Positions 43,748-51,954 of a stretch of 64,000 nucleotides of DNA are shown in pieces (position 1 is the stretch's first letter; each line of letters starts with the position of its first letter). The notes beneath the pieces are model-generated. The model saw nothing but the letters and a program-made list of their open reading frames with translations, was not told the DNA's origin and did no database searches. The stretch comes from an uncultured Lachnospiraceae bacterium (GTDB taxonomy: Bacteria; Bacillota; Clostridia; Lachnospirales; Lachnospiraceae): assembly GCA_947577185.1 (NCBI GenBank), contig CANPUE010000003.1, positions 62,001 to 126,000 on the forward strand. The letters run 5' to 3'. Position numbers and translations under genes: made by a program.

Positions 43748-44971
43748 ATGGAAGAAAGTAAGATGACGTTGGAGAGATTTGAAGAAGCATGTGAAGTCGT
43801 AAAGCGGGTCACGACAGAGACGAAACTGGTATACAGTGACTATTTCAGCGCCCAGACAGGCAGCAAAGTCTATCTGAAGCCTGAAAATATGCAGTTTACA
43901 GGAGCTTATAAACTGAGAGGCGCCTACTATAAGTTAAGTACGCTCTCAGAAGAAGACAGACAAAAGGGCCTGATTACCGCATCAGCGGGAAACCATGCGC
44001 AGGGCGTCGCCTATGCGGCAAAGTGTTATGGCGTGAAAGCGACGATCGTTATGCCGACTACCACTCCGCTCATTAAGGTAAACAGAACCAAAGGATACGG
44101 CGCGGAAGTCGTTCTGTATGGTGATGTATATGACGAAGCCTGTGAGTACGCTTACCGGCTGGCAAAGGAAAAAGGATATACATTCGTGCACCCGTTTGAC
44201 GATCTTGACGTCGCTACCGGACAAGGCACGATCGCGATGGAGATCATCAAGGAGCTTCCGCTTGTGGATTACATTCTCGTACCGATCGGCGGCGGCGGAC
44301 TGGCAACAGGGGTATCTACGCTGGCAAAGCTTTTGAATCCCAAGATTCAGGTGATCGGCGTGGAACCGGCAGGCGCCAACTGTATGCAGGAATCCGTCAA
44401 AGCGGGAAAAGTACTGACGTTAGATCATGTGAACACGATCGCGGACGGCACTGCGGTCAAGACACCGGGGACCGTGATTTTTCCGTATGTCAGCAAACAT
44501 CTTGATGACATTATCACGGTAGAAGATGAAGAACTGGTTGTCGCTTTTCTGGACATGGTGGAAAGTCATAAGATGATCGTGGAGAATTCGGGACTGTTGA
44601 CCGTCGCGGCTTTAAAGCACCTGCAGGTGAAAAATAAGAAAATTGTGTGTATCCTGAGCGGCGGAAATATGGATGTGATCACGATGTCATCCGTCGTACA
44701 GCAGGGGCTTGTGCTGCGCGACAGAATCTTTTCCGTATCCGTACTGCTCCCGGACAAACCGGGCGAGCTTTCCAGAGTATCTGACGTGATCGCGAAGCAG
44801 AGCGGAAATGTCATCAAATTAGAGCATAACCAGTTTGTGTCCATTAACCGCAATGCGGCCGTGGAACTGCGGATTACAATGGAGGCTTACGGAACGGATC
44901 ATAAAAACCAGATCATAGAGGCGCTTGAAGAAAACGGTTATAAGCCGAGGGTGGTGCGCGCAAATATTTAA
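43748..44971 (+). CDS. ilvA: Threonine ammonia-lyase (threonine dehydratase)
   Basis: A 407-residue PLP enzyme. ATG 43748 is chosen since GGAGCAGGA lies upstream; ATG 43685 would add 21 residues without family support. The PLP lysine is Lys55 in GAYKLRGA, the phosphate loop is PIGGGGLATG, and the NMDVI region follows. The C-terminal 80 residues (SVLLPDKPGELSRVSDVI) form one ACT domain, as in the short TdcB/IlvA-like form. It converts threonine to 2-oxobutyrate, feeding isoleucine synthesis or catabolism. Single gene, 110 bases after ftsY. Confidence 0.94.
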   Translation: MEESKMTLERFEEACEVVKRVTTETKLVYSDYFSAQTGSKVYLKPENMQFTGAYKLRGAYYKLSTLSEEDRQKGLITASAGNHAQGVAYAAKCYGVKATIVMPTTTPLIKVNRTKGYGAEVVLYGDVYDEACEYAYRLAKEKGYTFVHPFDDLDVATGQGTIAMEIIKELPLVDYILVPIGGGGLATGVSTLAKLLNPKIQVIGVEPAGANCMQESVKAGKVLTLDHVNTIADGTAVKTPGTVIFPYVSKHLDDIITVEDEELVVAFLDMVESHKMIVENSGLLTVAALKHLQVKNKKIVCILSGGNMDVITMSSVVQQGLVLRDRIFSVSVLLPDKPGELSRVSDVIAKQSGNVIKLEHNQFVSINRNAAVELRITMEAYGTDHKNQIIEALEENGYKPRVVRANI

Positions 44972-44995
44972 GGCAGAATATTTTGCCAGCTAAGT

Positions 44996-45025
44996 CCGCA
45001 TACTGTAGATATGCGGGCTGTGTTT
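44996..45025 (+). terminator. Possible terminator after ilvA
   Basis: CCGCATA (44996-45002) pairs with TATGCGG (45010-45016); the following GCTGTGTTTCTC is a poor T tract. Confidence 0.4.
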
Positions 45026-45096
45026 CTCTATGGGATGCCGGCAGGCATAAAACGTGCCGTCAGGCTTTGCGCGTCAGGCAGGAATGTGAGTGATCT

Positions 45097-45960
45097 ATGA
45101 TAAAAACAAAACAGGAAACAATCAGGCGATATGCGGTCATAACGGTGATGTCTTTTCTCAATGCGATCGCTATCAGTATGTTTATTGATCCCAATGATCT
45201 TGTACCGGGCGGGGTTACGGGAATTGCCATTATCATCAGCAGATTTGTCCCGGTAGAGACCGGTACACTGATTTTTGCCATCAATGTTCCGATTTTATTG
45301 TTCGCCATCTGGCAGTTTGGGATCGGGTTCGCGGTGTCTACGATCTACGCAACGGCGTTTATTTCCTTATTTACCAATATTTTGGCCCCCCTGGGAGCTG
45401 CTACGGATGATATACTGTTGGCAGCATTAGCAGGCGGCGCACTGTATGCAGTCTCCATAGGCTATATTATGAAGGCCGGAGCGACGACCGGCGGAACGGA
45501 TATCATTGTGAAATGGCTGCGTGTCAGGATCCCTTATTTAAAGACAGGCGTGCTTTTTTTCATCACAGATGCTATAATAATAGCAGCGGCCGGGATTGTG
45601 TTCAGGGATATTGATGCCGCCCTGTATGCGGGCATCACGGTGATCGTAGATGCAATCGTGCTTGACATCGTGCTCTATGGCAAAGACGAGGCAAAGCTGA
45701 TCTATATTATCAGCGATAAGCCGGATAAGATCACGAGCCGCCTTTTGGAAGAACTGGATATCGGCGTCACCCATATCGAAGGACGCGGCGCTTACAGCGG
45801 CATAGAGAAAAAAGTACTGATGTGTGCGGCGAAAAAGCCGGTTTCCCCGCAGATTGAAGCGATTGTCAGGGAAGAGGATGCGGAAGCATTCATGGTGGTT
45901 ACGAACGCTACGGAGATTTTTGGAGAGGGATACAAAAGTTATTTTGGTGAAAGGTTTTAA
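45097..45960 (+). CDS. YitT family membrane protein (DUF161/DUF2179)
   Basis: A 287-residue protein with five or six membrane helices in the first 195 residues (FLNAIAISMFIDPNDLVPGGVTGIA and GATTGGTDIIVKWL are family marks) and a soluble C-terminal DUF2179 domain (about 200-287; GVTHIEGRGAYSG). Proteins of this type are widespread in Firmicutes; their transport role is not established. It lies just before a GH25 muramidase gene, 15 bases apart. Confidence 0.9.
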   Translation: MIKTKQETIRRYAVITVMSFLNAIAISMFIDPNDLVPGGVTGIAIIISRFVPVETGTLIFAINVPILLFAIWQFGIGFAVSTIYATAFISLFTNILAPLGAATDDILLAALAGGALYAVSIGYIMKAGATTGGTDIIVKWLRVRIPYLKTGVLFFITDAIIIAAAGIVFRDIDAALYAGITVIVDAIVLDIVLYGKDEAKLIYIISDKPDKITSRLLEELDIGVTHIEGRGAYSGIEKKVLMCAAKKPVSPQIEAIVREEDAEAFMVVTNATEIFGEGYKSYFGERF

Positions 45961-45975
45961 GGGACAGGTAAGCAT

Positions 45976-47088
45976 ATGCAGGATAATAATTTACAGATGA
46001 GGGCAAAAAGAAAAGGAAAAAGAAGGGTTGAAAACGGGATTCTGTTTGGTTCCATTCTCCTTTGTCTGATTACGCTAGCAGCGATTACAGTCTGCCTGAT
46101 TATGGTCTTTAAATACCGTGCCTCGCAGCTGGAAAATGAAACGGTGATGCAGGAACTCGAAGTCATGCAGGAGATGTATACAAAAGAACAGGTGGATGTT
46201 CTGTTAGCGGAAAAAGAACAGGAGAGCGCGCAGGAAGCTTCGCAGCAGACACAGGAGGAAATTCTCACCAGGATGAAAGAGTCCATGCTTTCCGGTGAGG
46301 GAGCAGTCAAAATGCTGCGGCAGTTTTATCCCGATGAAATTGTCATGGTAGACAATAACCAGTACTACTTTATCCCGATTCTGGACACCGTTGCGCATCA
46401 TGACTATAAGCCGGAAAATTTTGTACATACTGTGGATAATCTGATCGAATATTATGAAGACGAAAAACGCATCTCACACAAGGGCATCGATGTCTCAAAA
46501 TATCAGGAGCGCATAGACTGGGAAAAAGTTGCGCAGGACGAGGTCGAATATGCCTTTATCAGAGTCGGTATCCGCGGCTATACCGAAGGGGAGATTCTGG
46601 AAGACGATACCTTTGCTTATAATATCAGACATGCGCTCGAAAACGATATCGCGGTCGGCGTCTATTTCTTCACACAGGCGACGAGTATAGAGGAGGCACA
46701 GGAGGAGGCACAGTTTGTTCTGGATGCACTGGAACCTTATGACGTGACTTATCCGGTGGTCTTAGACGTGGAGGCGGTGACCGGCACGAATGCGAGAGCG
46801 GGGGAACTGACCAAAGAAGAGAGAACGCAGTACTGCATTGCTTTTTGCGATATGATCAGACAGGCAGGCTATACACCGATGATCTATGGAAACCTGAAGA
46901 CTTTCATGCTCATGCTTGACTATGAGAAATTGGAGGAATACGATAAGTGGTTTGCACATTATGATGAACAGGCTTATTTTCCCTATGAATTCAAGATATG
47001 GCAGTATACAGATTCCGGCACTGTGGCAGGGATCAAAGGAGACGTAGATATGAACATCAGCTTTGAGGATTATGCAAATGGCAGATGA
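45976..47088 (+). CDS. Membrane-anchored GH25 muramidase
   Basis: A 370-residue protein. A basic N-terminus (KRKGKRR) and one membrane helix (22-46) place the rest outside. A coiled-coil stalk (50-105) leads to a GH25 lysozyme domain from about 168. Catalytic acids of the family are visible: Asp172 in GIDVSKYQ, and Asp264 and Glu266 in VVLDVEA. It should cut the peptidoglycan sugar chain and probably serves wall remodelling. Its final codons overlap the start of the AraC gene. Confidence 0.9.
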   Translation: MQDNNLQMRAKRKGKRRVENGILFGSILLCLITLAAITVCLIMVFKYRASQLENETVMQELEVMQEMYTKEQVDVLLAEKEQESAQEASQQTQEEILTRMKESMLSGEGAVKMLRQFYPDEIVMVDNNQYYFIPILDTVAHHDYKPENFVHTVDNLIEYYEDEKRISHKGIDVSKYQERIDWEKVAQDEVEYAFIRVGIRGYTEGEILEDDTFAYNIRHALENDIAVGVYFFTQATSIEEAQEEAQFVLDALEPYDVTYPVVLDVEAVTGTNARAGELTKEERTQYCIAFCDMIRQAGYTPMIYGNLKTFMLMLDYEKLEEYDKWFAHYDEQAYFPYEFKIWQYTDSGTVAGIKGDVDMNISFEDYANGR

Positions 47089-47965
47089 GGCAGGCAGAGA
47101 GAGGACTTTCAAAACACAGGAAGGATGGCAGGAACCGTATGAAAAGACCGGTTATCTGACGGAGCCTTTTAAACTGTTCCATATCAAAGACTGCTGTGAC
47201 AGAGAATTTCCATTTCACTATCATGATTTTTATAAAATCATCTATTTTGTGTCAGGCAGGGTCAGCTATAAGATAGAAGGAAAGACTTACCGGTTAAAAC
47301 CACATGATTTCGTTCTTGTCAATTATAATGCAATCCATAAGCCGGAAATAGAAGATGCCGTGCCGTATGAACGATATATCATCTATCTGTCCGGAGCGTT
47401 CATGCGGCTGGAAAACAGACTGGGACAACGTCTGGACCATTGTTTTGCAATGGCAGGGGAAAACAACAATCATGTGGTTCATTTCGTTCCGGGCAGCTAT
47501 GAGAGACTGTTAGACTGCCTGTTGCGGATGGAACGGGCGGCGGGGCAGGAACAGGAATTTTTAAACGACAGAATGATGGAAGCGTCTTTTCTGGAATTTA
47601 TGGTCCTGTTCAACAGGATGTGCATTGCGCAGCCTCAATCGTTTATTACAACTGCCGTCTATAATGAGAAGATCGTGGATATTATTTCTTATATTCAGGA
47701 GCACCTGACAGAACCGATCAGCATCGATTTTCTGTCAGGTCATTTTTATATCAGCAGATATCATCTGATGCGGCAGTTCAAGGAAGCGACTGGCTGTTCG
47801 ATCCACCAGTACATTAATGAAAAAAGAATATTAGACGCAAAACGGAGGATCCTGTCCGGGGTTCCGGCGTCCAAGGCCTGTTATGACTGCGGATTTGCCG
47901 ATTATTCAACCTTTGCGAGACGGTTTAAGGATATTGTGGGGGTGGCGCCGTCGGGGGTGCGGTAG
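47078..47965 (+). CDS. AraC family transcriptional regulator
   Basis: A 295-residue regulator. ATG 47078 is eight bases after GAGGA; ATG 47072 is possible. The N-terminal half is a cupin-type sensor domain (FPFHYHDFYKIIYFVSGRVSYKI, about 43-65). The C-terminal half has the two helix-turn-helix motifs (SIDFLSGHFYISRYHLMRQFKEATG; ASKACYDCGFADYSTFARRFKDIVG, about 210-290). AraC proteins with this layout answer to sugars or similar small molecules. It overlaps the muramidase gene and may control neighbours; the ligand is unknown. Confidence 0.93.
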   Translation: MADEAGRERTFKTQEGWQEPYEKTGYLTEPFKLFHIKDCCDREFPFHYHDFYKIIYFVSGRVSYKIEGKTYRLKPHDFVLVNYNAIHKPEIEDAVPYERYIIYLSGAFMRLENRLGQRLDHCFAMAGENNNHVVHFVPGSYERLLDCLLRMERAAGQEQEFLNDRMMEASFLEFMVLFNRMCIAQPQSFITTAVYNEKIVDIISYIQEHLTEPISIDFLSGHFYISRYHLMRQFKEATGCSIHQYINEKRILDAKRRILSGVPASKACYDCGFADYSTFARRFKDIVGVAPSGVR

Positions 47966-47977
47966 AATGATATGAAA

Positions 47978-48006
47978 TTGACATATGTATTTTATTAAGA
48001 TATAAT
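47978..48006 (+). promoter_or_regulatory. Consensus sigma-A promoter of the zinc-ribbon / type VII cluster
   Basis: Perfect TTGACA (47978-47983), 17-base spacer, perfect TATAAT (48001-48006). The leader up to the first start (48123) is about 110 bases. No terminator is seen between the nine genes that follow. Confidence 0.85.
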
Positions 48007-48122
48007 TTGAGTAACGGGGGAGAAAATTCTACATTTTTCAGTAAAATTCTTATTTTCTTATGAGAAATCCATATAGGACGTTTATTTGCTGTGCATGATT
48101 GTGAGGGAGGATATAGTGAACG

Positions 48123-48563
48123 ATGTCAATTATCGATAAACTGAGCAGTGGAATGAATGAGGCAGGCAACACGATAACGCAGAAAGCAAAGGATATTTCC
48201 GAGCAGACCAGGCTTACCGGTGAAATTGCCAAAAACAAAGCGAGAAGAGAAGAGGAGATCAAAAAATTAGGAGAGGCATATTATCAGGCCAGACGGAAAA
48301 ATGAGCCGGAAAATCTTGAGGAATCCGTTCATGAGATTGAACTGATTGATGGAATTCTTGAGAAACTGACAGAAAGCCTGTGTCGGCTCAAGGGGATTAT
48401 CCTGTGCGGTCAGTGTGGCTCGGAGGTGCCCAAAGGCAGCCTTTTTTGTCCGTCCTGCGGGGCGCAGATCAAACAGCCGTCTGTGATCAGATGCGGCAAA
48501 TGCGGAGCGCAGCTTGATGCCGGCAGCCGGTTTTGTATACAATGTGGGACAAAAATAGAATAG
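48123..48563 (+). CDS. Coiled-coil protein with two C-terminal zinc ribbons
   Basis: A 146-residue cytosolic protein. Residues 1-88 are helical and charged, likely a coiled-coil hairpin. Two zinc ribbons follow: C-x2-C...C-x2-C at about 95-113 (CGQCG...CPSCG) and at 123-142 (CGKCG...CIQCG). It has no membrane helix, unlike most of its neighbours, and no WxG motif, so it is not a WXG100 substrate. First gene after the strong promoter; the kinase gene begins 22 bases later. Perhaps an adaptor for the zinc-ribbon membrane proteins; this is inference. Confidence 0.8.
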   Translation: MSIIDKLSSGMNEAGNTITQKAKDISEQTRLTGEIAKNKARREEEIKKLGEAYYQARRKNEPENLEESVHEIELIDGILEKLTESLCRLKGIILCGQCGSEVPKGSLFCPSCGAQIKQPSVIRCGKCGAQLDAGSRFCIQCGTKIE

Positions 48564-48585
48564 AACATGCTTGAGGGAAACATAG

Positions 48586-50283
48586 ATGGGTAACATTTGT
48601 TATGGGTGTTTTGCGGCGTTAAAGGGGGACGAGAATGTATGCCCGTATTGCGGGTATCGTCTTCATGAAGACACGACGCCGATCCACATTTTAAAACCGG
48701 GTACTGTGCTGAACCAAAAATATACGATTGGTAAGACACTTGGGGAAGGCGGCTTTGGAATTACTTACCTCGCCTGGGATAATAATATGCAGACGAAGAT
48801 TGCCATTAAAGAGTTCTATCCGGCGAATCTGGTCAGACGTGATACTGCTTCGAAAAACAGTACAAAGATCTATACGATAACAACATCGTACAGGGAAGAA
48901 TTTCATACGGGTCTGGAACGTTTCGTAAAAGAAGCTTCTGTTTTGGCCAAATTTTTTAATCTGCCGGGAATCGTTTCCGTAAAAGATTTCTTTTATGAGA
49001 ATGAGACTGCCTACATTGTCATGGAGTACATAGACGGGATAACCCTGAAAGAGTACTTGAAGCGAAAGGGCGGGAAACTCACTGTAGACGAAACGCTTGC
49101 GCTGATGAGACCGGTCATGGAATCACTGGCAGTAGTCCATCGGAGCAAGATGCTGCATCGGGATATCAGTCCGGATAATTTAATGCTGTCATCAGATTCT
49201 CAGATCAAGCTGATTGATTTCGGCTCCGCACGTTATTATGATGCGCAGTCAGATCAGAGTATGACAGTCGTTTTGAAACATGGATATGCACCTATAGAAC
49301 AGTATTCGTCCAACGGGCATCAGGGGGCATGGACAGACGTGTACAGTCTGTGTGCGACCATGTACCGGATGCTTGCGGATAAAGTGCCGGAAGAGGCGAT
49401 CAACAGGGTCAGGGAGGATTCTCTGGCGTCATTGTCATCCTTCGTGAAAAAAATCCCCAAAAACGTAGAATCGGCAATCGTGAAAGGATTGTCAATATTG
49501 CCGGATAAGAGACAGCAGACTGTGGAAGAGCTGTACCGTGACCTTTATATGAGCCCACAGGGAATGCGTGTGGAAAAGAGAAACCGTGCATATCGGAATA
49601 TTAATAAATTTCTGACCAGAATGATTGCGATTCTGCTGTTGTTTATCGTGTGCGCAGCTGTACTCTGGATAAAACGGGACGAGATCCGGGAGTTTCAGGA
49701 CAGAGCAGGCGGTGCTTTGTATGCGGTGCTTGCACCGGGAAAGGAAGAGGCGGAAGAAACAGAAAGACGCATGCAGCGGGAAATAGAATCCGAAGCGGAA
49801 GTAACGGAGCCTGATACAAAAGAAGCAGATCAAACAGAGGATTTGGCAGAAACGGACATAGTGCCGGCAGATCAGAGCAGGCCGGAGAAAGTGTTTGTGC
49901 CGGAGCCGGAGACTGCACAGGAAGATACCAGTGCGGGGACGCAGTCTTATCAGAAGATGCGTTCCGGGGCGGAGTCTGTCCCAGAGACAGATTCTGCGGT
50001 CGTTAAGGTAAAAAACGGACGTTTAAACAATATCGTTTCCGACCATACAGTGGGAGAGATACTGGATATGTATTCCGACAGGGAAGGAACATGGTATACC
50101 TATGAGGAAGCGGAGGGTACTTTTGTATATTATGAAGGTTTAAAAAATGGCGAACCTTTTGTTCTGGAGTTTGAAGTATACGCAAACGATGTGTTTAAAC
50201 TGACGGGCGCTGCACTCAATAACACAGTATTAGAGCGGTATTCTGATTTCTTTCAGGGAATTTTGGACAGTCTTGGATTCTGA
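48586..50283 (+). CDS. Membrane Ser/Thr protein kinase with N-terminal zinc ribbon
   Basis: A 565-residue protein. A short zinc ribbon (Cys5, Cys8, Cys19, Cys22) leads into a Hanks-type kinase at about 47-322: Gly loop GEGGFG (53-58), catalytic Lys75, the HRDISPDN loop with Asp193, and DFG at 211-213, so it should be active. One membrane helix (347-362) puts a ~200-residue part outside: an acidic linker and a C-terminal domain (from about 470) I do not recognise. It lacks PASTA repeats. Probable targets are the Thr/Ser residues read by the FHA domains encoded further down. No phosphatase gene is in view. Confidence 0.92.
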   Translation: MGNICYGCFAALKGDENVCPYCGYRLHEDTTPIHILKPGTVLNQKYTIGKTLGEGGFGITYLAWDNNMQTKIAIKEFYPANLVRRDTASKNSTKIYTITTSYREEFHTGLERFVKEASVLAKFFNLPGIVSVKDFFYENETAYIVMEYIDGITLKEYLKRKGGKLTVDETLALMRPVMESLAVVHRSKMLHRDISPDNLMLSSDSQIKLIDFGSARYYDAQSDQSMTVVLKHGYAPIEQYSSNGHQGAWTDVYSLCATMYRMLADKVPEEAINRVREDSLASLSSFVKKIPKNVESAIVKGLSILPDKRQQTVEELYRDLYMSPQGMRVEKRNRAYRNINKFLTRMIAILLLFIVCAAVLWIKRDEIREFQDRAGGALYAVLAPGKEEAEETERRMQREIESEAEVTEPDTKEADQTEDLAETDIVPADQSRPEKVFVPEPETAQEDTSAGTQSYQKMRSGAESVPETDSAVVKVKNGRLNNIVSDHTVGEILDMYSDREGTWYTYEEAEGTFVYYEGLKNGEPFVLEFEVYANDVFKLTGAALNNTVLERYSDFFQGILDSLGF

Positions 50284-50317
50284 GAGAATGTTGTGATGCC
50301 AACGGGAGGAAGAAATC

Positions 50318-51919
50318 ATGAGATGCCAAAGATGCGGATGTGAAATAAACGAAGGAAGTAAATTTTGTACAGGATGCGGGAGCCCGACTGCGCAGGGGGC
50401 GGAAGAACGAAAGCGCCCGTTCAGGGCGGGGATTTATGTACTGTGTGTCTTGCTGGTGCTGGTTCTGGGAATCATTGTGTTTTTGGCAGGCCTGATCATC
50501 CGGGGCGTGCGCGGGGAAAAAGCGGCATGGCAGGAGGACCGGGGGGAAAATGGTCCGGATGACGGAAAGAGGCATTCAGGACAGGACGAAAATGAAAACG
50601 AGGGAGATGACGGAGAAGAGAATCCATTTGCCTCCGGCGATCTTCTGGTGACGGTGCCGGCTGAATATATGTCGCTTCGTACGGCGCCCGGACTTGGAGA
50701 CGATGTGATTGCTGAACTCCCGCCAGGCGAGTACCTGCTCTGGGCCGGTGAAACACAGACGGTGCAGGAACGTGATTTTTATCGGGTGATGACACAGGAG
50801 AGCGGGGAAATCGGGTATGTCGCCGCAGATTACTGTGTTCTGGTGGACTACCTGGATGACCCGGAATTATTGACAGTCGTAGATTCGACGGATGCACTTT
50901 ATACATATGACAGGATGCAGGAGGACATCAGTACTTTATGCGGTATGTATCCGGACTGCCTGTCTTATGAAACTGTCGGATACAGCCGGGACGGCAGGGA
51001 AATCTGTGAGGTCACACTGGGAAACGGCAGTGCGGGTCACCATATTTTTGTCCAGGCGGCCATTCACGGCAGAGAATACATGACAGCGCAGCTGGTCATG
51101 AAAATGCTGGAGTATTATGCGGCTAATTATCATATTGGCAGCTATCATGGCAGAACCTATGAAACATTATTTGAAAATACAGCGATCCATGTCATTCCCA
51201 TGTCAAATCCGGATGGGGTGACGATCAGCCAGCTGGGTGTGGCGGCAATGAACCACCAGGAAACAGCGGAACTTGTCTATGAATGTTACCTGAGAGATCT
51301 GGAAGATCTGGTACTGGAAGAGGACGTAAACGGTGACAGGAACTGGGCTGACTATTATAAGCAGGAGGATTATGACAGAGAGGCAGAGGGAAAGACGGAC
51401 ATCATTTCCTTTGAGGACTATCAGCATTTGTGGAAAAGCAATGCCGGGGCGGTAGATCTGAATAACAATTTTGACGCGGGCTGGGAGGATGTGCAGGTTA
51501 AGCCGGAGCGCGCCTATGGAAGTTATAAAGGGGATTATGCCGTATCTGAACCGGAGACGCAGGCGCTTGCTGAAACAGCAGCAAAAAGGGAATACGACTA
51601 TTTTATCAGTTATCACGCGAAAGGCCAGCTGATCTACTATGATGCCGAAGGGAATGATGAGCAGACATCAGAACGCTCCCGTGAACTGGCTGCTGCATTG
51701 GAAGGCCTTATCAAGTATAAGCCTGTGAATACAAAGAAAGGATACAATGTGAATCTTGGAGGATTTGGCGACTGGGTGCAGCTAAAACTGCATGGTGCCA
51801 GTGTGACGATTGAGATCGGGAAGCATCCCTGTCCGCTCCAGGCAGGGGAATTTAATGGAATCTGGCATCGCAACAGGGAGTCATGGGCGATGCTTTGCGA
51901 AAAACTATATGATTCATGA
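50318..51919 (+). CDS. Zinc-ribbon, membrane-anchored M14 carboxypeptidase with SH3-like domain
   Basis: A 533-residue protein. Zinc ribbon (Cys3, Cys6, Cys17, Cys20), membrane helix (38-62), acidic linker, an SH3-like domain (about 108-176), then an M14 metallocarboxypeptidase domain. The zinc ligands are His250 and Glu253 (HGRE) and His433 (SYHAKG), with catalytic Glu499 (TIEIGK) and the VDLNNNFDAGW substrate segment, so it looks active. Extracellular M14 enzymes of bacteria often trim peptidoglycan peptides. ATG 50318 follows GGGAGGAAG. Confidence 0.9.
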   Translation: MRCQRCGCEINEGSKFCTGCGSPTAQGAEERKRPFRAGIYVLCVLLVLVLGIIVFLAGLIIRGVRGEKAAWQEDRGENGPDDGKRHSGQDENENEGDDGEENPFASGDLLVTVPAEYMSLRTAPGLGDDVIAELPPGEYLLWAGETQTVQERDFYRVMTQESGEIGYVAADYCVLVDYLDDPELLTVVDSTDALYTYDRMQEDISTLCGMYPDCLSYETVGYSRDGREICEVTLGNGSAGHHIFVQAAIHGREYMTAQLVMKMLEYYAANYHIGSYHGRTYETLFENTAIHVIPMSNPDGVTISQLGVAAMNHQETAELVYECYLRDLEDLVLEEDVNGDRNWADYYKQEDYDREAEGKTDIISFEDYQHLWKSNAGAVDLNNNFDAGWEDVQVKPERAYGSYKGDYAVSEPETQALAETAAKREYDYFISYHAKGQLIYYDAEGNDEQTSERSRELAAALEGLIKYKPVNTKKGYNVNLGGFGDWVQLKLHGASVTIEIGKHPCPLQAGEFNGIWHRNRESWAMLCEKLYDS

Positions 51920-51954
51920 TAACGGGTCAACTACAGCAAATGAGGGAGGAAAAA

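Noticed and set aside
43056-43790. Long - strand open frame across ftsY, and similar antisense frames across smc, alaS and the activase gene
   Set aside because: They follow the codon pattern of the real genes, lack ribosome binding sites and show no family motifs.
45035-45080. Short hairpin and CGTCAGGC direct repeats before the YitT gene
   Set aside because: Too short and unassociated with a promoter or T tract to support a feature.
48123-48563. WXG100-type substrate of the type VII system
   Set aside because: The protein is helical at the N-terminus but has no WxG turn and carries two zinc ribbons.
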